Shown piece by piece: positions 21,668 through 28,467 of a stretch of DNA of 28,467 nt (positions are counted from its first letter, which is position 1; each line of letters begins with the position of its first letter). The position numbers and the translations under genes were made by a program. The notes under the pieces are model-generated. The model had not been told where the DNA came from, searched no databases, and worked only from the letters and a program-made list of their open reading frames with translations. This DNA comes from Saccoglossus kowalevskii (taxonomy: Eukaryota; Hemichordata; Enteropneusta; Harrimaniidae), in assembly GCF_000003605.2 (NCBI RefSeq), contig NW_003134842.1, positions 211,070-239,536 of the forward strand, in the 5' to 3' direction.

Positions 21668-22271
21668 AAAAGTTGACAGTGAGGAATTATTTGAATTAGG
21701 ATTTCCTCGCCGAAAAACACGCCCAATATGCGTGAACTCAAAATGAACTAAAATATCAGGGGTTAAACTGCATACAATTATTTCCAGTTTTGATAAATAC
21801 TGGATCAGTCATACAAGATCAATAATAAATTACACAGTAAAAATTACGAAAGTGAATAGTTGTTTGAAAAAACTTCTCAGATCTGTATTTGTATGTTCAT
21901 TGTCATCTTCGTAAAATTCGAACAAAATCCCTATAGCTTCGTCCTGAAGTTTGTCAATATCGTCGCACACAATTTGGAGTTAGCTAGGACTTTTAATTCA
22001 TGTCTAATCAGAATGAAGAGACAAGAAAAATAGGCTCGCAGCAAACGAATCTGCTACAATGGCACACGATGCTTTTGTTTACCGTCTGTCAATCATCTTT
22101 GAGCTTGAAGCATCTCCTTTACTGATTGGCTAAGAATGATATCACTACTAGTGTTTCATCATAGAGGTTAAATCAACATTGCTTTCCTATCAGACTGGAT
22201 GTTCTTCAATCATGGTGAAAGCTACCATTCAGCAAGTTGGTGGTTTTGAAATAAGAATTTTTTTTCTTTAG
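21668..22271. other. Unique-looking sequence, no gene established
   Basis: No strong coding signal. An 'actgattggctaag' stretch (inverted CCAAT box) at about 22120 and short ATG-starting frames lie before the HIRAN fragment. I could not link any of them to an upstream HIRAN exon. Confidence 0.4.
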
Positions 22272-22517
22272 CGACAGAAGACAAATTTTCATGACAGAAA
22301 TGCAATAGCTTTGATTAAAGATGGTAAAAGAGTTGGCAGTCTATGGTGTGACATTGCAAAATTGCTGGCCTCAGTTATGGATTTACAAGCTGCTACCAAA
22401 TATTTTATAAAGCCAAAACAACGTGATTTGAACCACTCCCACTATTGCAACATTGGTTTCATTGTTGGTGGCGCTAAAGCCGAACAAGTGCGACACTTGC
22501 TTCACAGCTCTCTGTAA
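22272..22517 (+). pseudogene. HIRAN-like domain exon or gene fragment
   Basis: A frame of 81 codons opens directly after a strong acceptor-like sequence (T-rich tract, CTTTAG at 22266-22271) and ends at a TAA... stop region at 22515-22517. It reads NFHDRNAIALIKDGKRVGSL, then DIAKLLASVMDL and NIGFIVGGAKAEQVRHLLHS. The pattern 'N..D.NAIA....G..VG.....IA..LA.....' is that of HIRAN domains, which bind 3' DNA ends in proteins such as HLTF and also occur in many multi-copy invertebrate genes. A tag precedes it in frame (22269-22271), so it is either a true spliced exon or a truncated copy. No matching 5' exon was found, so I treat it as a fragment; it may be a real terminal exon. Confidence 0.5.
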
Positions 22518-22589
22518 GATTTGCTTGAATCATTTTTAAGGAAGTCAACTGTTAATACAAGGAACAAAAAAACAGGTTTTTGTTATTCA

Positions 22590-22950
22590 CAGAATCTGAT
22601 GAGTGGTTGAGATATTGGTGGGAATGTTAAATATTGGCAAATTACTATGCAAATTAGGTCATTAATATACATGGACCAATAACTAATCAGATCTTCACAT
22701 TATCCAAAAGCAACTATGTACCATGTTTTATTAAAATATGTTGAATGGTACATGTACAACGAATGAAAATGTTTAAAATTGAGTAATAGTATGCACATTA
22801 GGTCATGAATATGCACGGTTTAACTAAAAAACTAGGTCAAAGCATCTAAGGCATCTATATAGTACAAAGTTCAATTGAAATCTGATAATTGGTTATCAAG
22901 TTATCAGTGGAACAGACACACATACACACACACTAACAGCAAAGACTCCC
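22590..22950 (+). repeat. Partial family-1 repeat copy
   Basis: It contains 'gatgagtggttgagatattggtgg', 'atgcaaattaggtcattaatata', a second unit near 22860, 'cagtggaacagacacac', a short CA tract and 'gcaaagactccc', after which the tail hairpin is lost. It therefore represents a copy truncated at its right end. Confidence 0.7.
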
Positions 22951-24439
22951 ATTGTCAAACATATGTATCATTGAGCACAGTAGCTGCTACAATGGTGAAT
23001 TTATTTTGAAACCAGCTCTCACAAGAATGATATTGTGAAATCACCAGCATTGCTTCCCTCATAGAACTGTCTCTGCAACTATTATTGACAAGCGGTTATT
23101 GATATTTCTACAGATGTCATTATTTCCACAACACATATATAGACGCAGGGCTCAAGTGCAAATTATTAATTCATAGGGGAAATCAGTAAAAAATATGTAC
23201 ATTGTGTCAAGCAAATACAGCACAATATTGATGTTTTCCACTCAGGTGGAATCAGAGGGGTCAATGGATATTCTAAATAAATAAATTTGTTGCCAAACTA
23301 GAGAAGTTACCACCACAAATTAGTTAAATTTAATGATGTGATTGTAAGTAGAATTGGTACAACTTAATTTAACTGTGATTTCAAGCGTGGCATTCTTAAT
23401 TATCAAAACACAACTTGTAAGGAGATCACACTTTAGCACCCTTGCATTGCACATGCTTGATTGTTTGTCATTTACCAATACAAAACGATGTACAAATACA
23501 GACAGTTCAATAGCATGCTACGTACATTTTTTATGAATGAGCAATAGTTGATCAAATGCATGTTGAACGATGTTGATTTTCAATCTCTCAGCAAGCTTGT
23601 CATTTGAATATAATGTAACATGCAAATTTTCGTTGATACCTGCTAATGAGTTTCCGAGGAAATGCTGGTAACACCTTTTCAGGCTGTGTAATATTGCAAT
23701 ATCCAGCACTGTTTAAAAAGTTATTCACCTAACCACATCAATAAGGGACAACAAGCAGCATCTCAGCTGAGTGTTAGCAATGCACATTTCACAAACTTTC
23801 TGAACAAATTTTAGATGTCTCCAAATACACATATACAAAAGTAAAGCAGTTGGATAAATTGTTTTTATAACAAAGTCAAAAATATCACTTTTTACCAAAA
23901 AAGACAAAAATATTCATCAAAATTAGAGAGTTGATAAAATCTTCACAAAATGAAGAAATCTGAGAGAGGTCCACATGTAGTATATATATATGTATAATAT
24001 TAAAGCATTCAGACTTGTGGTTTTCAACAAGACGTTGAAAATATCACTTTTTACCAATCAAAGTTAACTTCTGGTGAGCTTGCCCTTTGTTACATAATAT
24101 TATTTCATTTATCAAAGTTTTTTTTTTAATATGAATATACATTGTCATAATTAATTTTAAATACAAACATGTTTTAGAAGAGAGAAGGTTCTACTCATGA
24201 CATTCCATTTGGGTTATTTCAGTAACATGCACAAAATAACCATTAGTGTTACCGAAGTACACGAAGCTGTCATCCACGTTTATCCACTCAGATTAGGATT
24301 TGGGTGAAGGTGGGAATCAGTACAAATCATAATCATTTGACGAATTCAATAACAGTGCAGGGTTAGGTGACAGCAGATATTTGTTCTTAACTCAGTCTGT
24401 CCTGGCTTGAAATTAGGTATTACAAGCTATGCATGGCAC
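22951..24439. other. AT-rich sequence, no gene seen
   Basis: No supported gene on either strand. A 20-base direct repeat around 'aatatcactttttacca' occurs near 23880 and 24040, and a TA tract near 23982-23996. Confidence 0.5.
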
Positions 24440-25617
24440 AGTCCCCGTTAGTTATCAAATTCAAGATATATAGTTTTGTTTATAGTAATATAGCTGGAAT
24501 ATAACCATGTCAGGAATATGAATTTTTAACATTAGAATGATCGACATTTGTATCTGTATTTGTATATTGAGAGATATTGCTCTGGAACAGCATTCAAAAA
24601 CAAAATGACGTGCATCAGGAACCTGGAATGTCTAATGTATGTTATAAGTTTGAACAAAATCCATCCATAAATGCAAGAAATGCTTGATAGTTGAGGATTT
24701 TTTTAGCACAAAAATAGCCACCATTTGGCCACTTTGAAAAGGATCGCCAAACCAATATATCCGTATATCTATGACATGATGTATAATGAATATTAAAACT
24801 TTGAACATAATCAGTCAAAACAAATCAGACATATGGGTCTGGAAACCCATTCATTAAAACCAAATGGCCGCCAGACAGCCATTTTGAATCTGATCTGGAA
24901 AATTAAATGATTTGCATCAGGCACCCGTAATGTCTAATATATATGTACCAAGTTTGAACGAAATCCATCCATAAATGCCATAAACACTTGATATTTGATG
25001 ATTTTTTAGCACAAAATGGCTGCCATTCTGCCATCTTGAATCAGATAGTTAAACAAAATAACATGTATCAAGGTCCTATAATGTCCAACGTATATATACA
25101 AGGTTTGAACAAAATCCATCTGTAAACAGCTGGGAAATGCTTAATTTTGATGATTTTTTAGCACAAAAATGGCCACCATTCAGCCATTTTTAATAGAATC
25201 ATCAAAAAAATATATCTGTATAACTATGACATGATCTATAATGAATATTTAAAATTTGAACATAATCAGTCAAAGCAAGTCAGAGAAACAAAATGATGTG
25301 CATCAAGGTCCTATAATGTCTAACGTATATACCAATTTTGAACAAAATCCATCTGTAAACAGCCAAAAAATGCTTGATTATGATGATTTTTAGCACAAAA
25401 ATAGCCGCCATTCGGCCATCTTGAATCAGATCGTAAAACAAATTGACGTGCATATGTATAATATCATGTATGATGTATGTGTGAAGTTTGATTGTGATTG
25501 GTCCAGGCATTTCTAAGATACAGGTCCGAATGCACACACAGACGCATACACGCACGGACGAACACACGGAGGTCAAAACATAAGTCCTCGTTTTCGGACT
25601 GCGTCCGAACGGGGACT
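24440..25617 (+). repeat. Family-3 repeat element with inverted ends and tail hairpin
   Basis: The block is about 1.18 kb. Units of about 150 bp begin near 24605, 24909, 25060, 25293 and 25445, each with 'tgcatcaggtcctataatgtct'-like sequence, 'tttgaacaaaatccatc', 'gatgattttttagcacaaaa' and 'atggccgccattcggccat'. A second unit type ('tctatgacatgatgtataatg') occurs near 24765 and 25208. The right end has an ACACAGACGCATACACGCACGG tract-like stretch and a nested hairpin. The first ten bases, AGTCCCCGTT (24440-24449), are the exact inverse complement of AACGGGGACT (25608-25617). There is no coding sequence and no obvious target-site duplication. Confidence 0.75.
25583..25617 (+). repeat. Nested terminal hairpin of the family-3 element
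   Basis: The outer arms AGTCCTCGTT and AACGGGGACT pair at nine of ten positions, and an inner perfect stem CGGAC-tgc-GTCCG sits between them. The layout matches the family-1 tail although the sequences differ. Confidence 0.8.
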
Positions 25618-26124
25618 AAAAATAAGTGTACACTACACGTAGTTACACACAAAACAATAGCCCTATAATTCCTAATTTTCGGGTTATTAGTTTTCCTCAG
25701 ATTCCCACTAGAGGGTGCACCAAAAATACCCGGATGATGAGCCTAAGTGGGTTTGTTTTTATTGACGTAAAACTTGGCAAGAAAACCCTCATACATTGTT
25801 TAAAAAAGGTGATATATTCGCATATACAGAATTAATTTTCTATATTGCAGAGTTTATTCGGGAAACATCCACGAAAGAAAAGCTCTACAAGCCATAGCTT
25901 ATTAATAAATAAAACTCTGAAGTAGTTTCTGGTGGTTGTAACTGTGTAGTGTAAGTTCGATTTCATTTTCTATTTTATTCACCAGGTGAACAGCAGATGC
26001 AGTTATATAAATGGACACATGTGTTTTCCTTTCCGTAGTTAGATAACTTGTTAGCAAATTGTCATTTTAACTTCAACTTCATAACACAGCAAATCCACTG
26101 GTATTGACAACACTACAAAATAAT
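25618..26124. other. Sequence without a gene, holding a CTCF-like motif
   Basis: No coding signal. The only notable site is the CTCF-like motif at 25705-25718. Confidence 0.5.
25705..25718 (+). promoter_or_regulatory. CTCF-like binding motif
   Basis: CCACTAGAGGGTGC fits the bilaterian CTCF core (CCAsyAGrkGGCr) at nearly every position; the GGC trinucleotide is GGT here. Chance matches are possible in a 28-kb window. Confidence 0.35.
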
Positions 26125-26269
26125 AACAATAATGAACTCCCCGATAACCCATAATGGACTCAAGTACACTTTATGCTCCAAATATGTACTTGGGTCACGC
26201 CTCGTACATATATGTCGCACAAAGTAGGCTTTCGCTCATTATGGGTTGGCGGGTCCGTTCATTATTGTT
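26125..26269. repeat. 145-bp foldback hairpin (MITE-like palindrome)
   Basis: The whole segment folds on itself. Arms match perfectly at AACAATAATGAAC (26125-26137) with 26257-26269, at AACCCATAATG (26146-26156) with 26237-26247, and at ATATGTAC (26182-26189) with 26204-26211, with a related mismatched stretch between the last two. The loop is only 14 bases. This is typical of a foldback MITE or a folded non-autonomous element. No clear target-site duplication is visible. Confidence 0.8.
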
Positions 26270-27420
26270 TAAGTAACAGATTTCCACTGAAAACTTATAA
26301 AATCCATAAATACAGACACCTACATAGATAAACTAAACCGCAATTACTCCTATACATGTCTTGTCATATGCAAATTAACAAATATATAAAAGACTTAATG
26401 ACCAAACTGACCACAGTATTTCATTGATTTAGTGGATTTTCACTAAAACCTTATGAGGTGCAGCATTATTTCTATCCAGCCTTATACCCACTTGTATTGA
26501 ATTGGATTAGCGATAGTTAACATGCATCTCAAAAAAATGCATGAAAGTGAAAAATAATTTACACAGTATTTCTTCCCTTCAGAGTTGTTAATGATTTACC
26601 CCAGTACTAAAAAAAAGTGACCTTATGGTTTAAATCGATCTACTGTTTTTGTAAAGTGTCTTCCTCAAAACAAAGTTGATAATGTTCTATAAGGTGATAT
26701 ATATTAGTGATTTGCCATGGTTATTGTTAGCACAATGTTCTACATCAAAGCCATGGCGGTTTATGTGACTGTTGCTATGGCAATTGCAATTGTTATCAAC
26801 TTGTTAGAAACCATACAAGTATCATGATTAAAGAATTGAAGATATGTCCATGAAATGAACAAATCTGACATAGGTCTACAAGATGGCGACATTGTCCCCG
26901 TTATGCTGAGAGTATCGACCCTCGTATATGCACATTTCGTCTCAAATTGTCATATAGTTAGTATTATTTGGGGGTTAGATATCCCAAAAAAATTAACAAA
27001 TACTATTTCCATTGCTGTTCTCTTATGTTTTTTCATTAGTTTTTTTTCCAGTTAAAAATTAAGTCTTGTTTGTGGCCAGGTGTCAACTTGAAGCCATACA
27101 CGACAACGGTGGTGGTGACCATGCAGTGTTTTGTTCACATCCTCTTATCCTTGCATATATCCTGCAACAAAATACTGAGGTCCTTTTTCCATTATGTCAT
27201 CCCAATCAATATCACTGTAGCTGAAACCGACAAAATATTTGTGTTTTCCCAATCTGATTAAAATCTGATGTAGTGTACAGGCTTTAATTATTTTAGCTAT
27301 AAACTTATTTTATTTTTTTATTACTTTTGTTATTAATGCTTTTTATTTTATTATTTTACTTCGATTTTGATCTTGTGATTTTTTTTAATTCCGCCTTACA
27401 TACATCTGATCCGACGCCTA
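26270..27420. other. AT-rich sequence, no gene established
   Basis: Small open frames at 26855-27055 and 27070-27261 show no recognisable domain. Two RFX X-box-like palindromes occur near 26712 and 26771. A T-rich stretch runs from about 27290 to 27390. Confidence 0.5.
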
Positions 27421-27599
27421 TGTAAGTCCCGTTCAAATCTCGCGTAAGTAACAGCCAATCACAGCCCCCCTTTTATACAGGCTGTCGGTTGCTTACTTTT
27501 CAGTGTAGGGATAACTCTACGGGCAATCTTTCTGTACATTAAATTTTGCCCACTTGAATAAACCATTAATAGAAAATTGCTAGTATATTTTTATTTACA
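27421..27599. promoter_or_regulatory. Promoter-like or LTR-like segment
   Basis: The segment begins TGTAAG and ends TTTACA. Read on the minus strand it has a consensus TATAAAAGG box at 27477-27469. Read on the plus strand it has CCAAT at 27455-27459, a weak TATA-like stretch at 27471-27477 and AATAAA at 27557-27562, 85 bases later. Either could be a short LTR or a gene promoter. It sits just 3' of the gag remnant, where a 3' LTR could be if the rest of the element were deleted, but no polypurine tract or target-site duplication is evident. Confidence 0.3.
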
Positions 27600-27657
27600 A
27601 ATTTTAAAGAAATTCCGCAGCATTTTACAATTTTTGTCATTACATTGAATATTTTTT

Positions 27658-28467
27658 TCACTTCCAACAAATGTGTACGCTTCCTGATACATCTTCGCCA
27701 GCCAAGCGGGATTCACGTGTACTTACGGTTTGGCAATCGTTCGACGAATACCGGCTTTTACAGTAGCTGCAGAGTCGTGGAATAAATCTTGATTTCGCTG
27801 ATCGAGTTGCAGATTTACTGTAGTGTTGATTTGTGGGAGGCGGTGAATTTGATCCATGGTTGGTGGTTGTCGCTGTTGGGTTTGAAGGGCTGTGTTGAGT
27901 CGAACCGTGAAACGCGGATATTTCATGGCGGTTGTTTTGAATGGCCTGCGTCACCATGTTGAACGCAGCACGGAGGTAATACCTCCATGAACGCGGCGGC
28001 GACTGATGAGGGGTACGTGTCCGGGTTGAGATTAGTTTTCATGTCCGACATTGAGAACACGTATTTCTTGAAGCAAGCATTTACTTAGCGTGGCTAATGT
28101 CCAGTCCTTGTTACCGTTCATATGTGCATTGATGATTCCTCGGGGGTTGACCATATCAATCGTGAAACAAGTCGAATGCGAGTTTGTAGTTCTCGGCGGT
28201 GGTTGGAAATCCGTTGATCAATCGTTTGGCTTCACCATCTACGTAGTTTCTGAGGTATGTGAACTTTTGGATATCGGATATATGAGGGTCGTTGTGGACA
28301 GCGGCTTTGAAATTAATAATGAATTCAGCCCAAGTGAGTAGATCGCCGTGAAAAGTGGGTACACTTGTATTTCTAAATGCGGAAGATGAACTGACTTGTA
28401 GTGGGTTTGTTGATCCGGTTGTAGGGCGGTCATGTTGTGATCGAGGAGTGCTTGTTGGATCACAGGG
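27658..28467 (-). mobile_element. Broken gag remnant of a BEL/Pao-type LTR retrotransposon (partial)
   Basis: The upstream part (about 28357-28159) reads in one frame as a DUF1759-type gag segment, recognisable from VPTFHGDLLTWAEF, then FKAAVHNDPHISDIQKFTYL and EGEAKRLI-like sequence. A TGA stop interrupts it at 28158-28156, and the frame is lost after that. A second open stretch (27957-27658) holds a zinc-knuckle-like CSYCKSRYSSNDC (27771-27733), in which the usual histidine appears replaced, followed by VSTRESRL, a BEL/Pao-like arrangement. No reverse transcriptase or integrase sequence is present. The element runs off the right end of the window and is a dead copy. Gag in this family forms the particle of a retrotransposon active in animals outside mammals and birds. 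Confidence 0.7.

Overview
The window looks like genomic DNA from an invertebrate animal, probably marine. It is AT-rich, has a spliced protein gene with a very long last exon, a remnant of a BEL/Pao-type LTR retrotransposon, and dense short-unit interspersed repeats. The sequence alone does not fix the phylum; mollusc, brachiopod, hemichordate and amphioxus all remain possible.

The one clearly functional gene is on the minus strand: the 3' giant exon (5115-18077) of a sacsin (SACS) homologue. About 4,190 codons stay open from a good splice acceptor at the right to a stop at the left, interrupted only by a 394-base run of N. The encoded part holds most of the first sacsin (SIRPT, Hsp90-like ATPase) module, a full second and third module, a DnaJ domain with an intact HPD tripeptide, and a C-terminal HEPN domain. 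The start codon, any ubiquitin-like domain and the ATP-binding N-box of module 1 lie on upstream exons that I could not find before the window ends. The intron before this exon is therefore probably over 10 kb. The two flanks of the N run join exactly at a codon boundary inside a conserved motif, so the gap may hold no coding sequence.

Left of the gene (1-5114): a short repeat ending in a CA tract and a small hairpin (about 600-884), a plus-strand decayed gene of a multi-copy invertebrate family of unknown function (core 1495-3255), and about 1.8 kb with little recognisable content that includes the sacsin 3' untranslated region.

Right of the exon (18081-28467) lies intron or intergenic DNA full of repeats. 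Three blocks are built of internal units of roughly 110-190 bp (about 18184-18951, 20375-21667, 24440-25617). Two of them are bracketed by short inverted terminal sequences and end in a nested hairpin, and the first shares its tail with the third. Other items are a HIRAN-domain exon or gene fragment on the plus strand (22272-22517), a 145-bp foldback hairpin (26125-26269), a CTCF-like motif (25705-25718), an LTR-like or promoter-like segment (27421-27599) and a broken gag remnant of a BEL/Pao-type element on the minus strand (27658-28467, running off the end).
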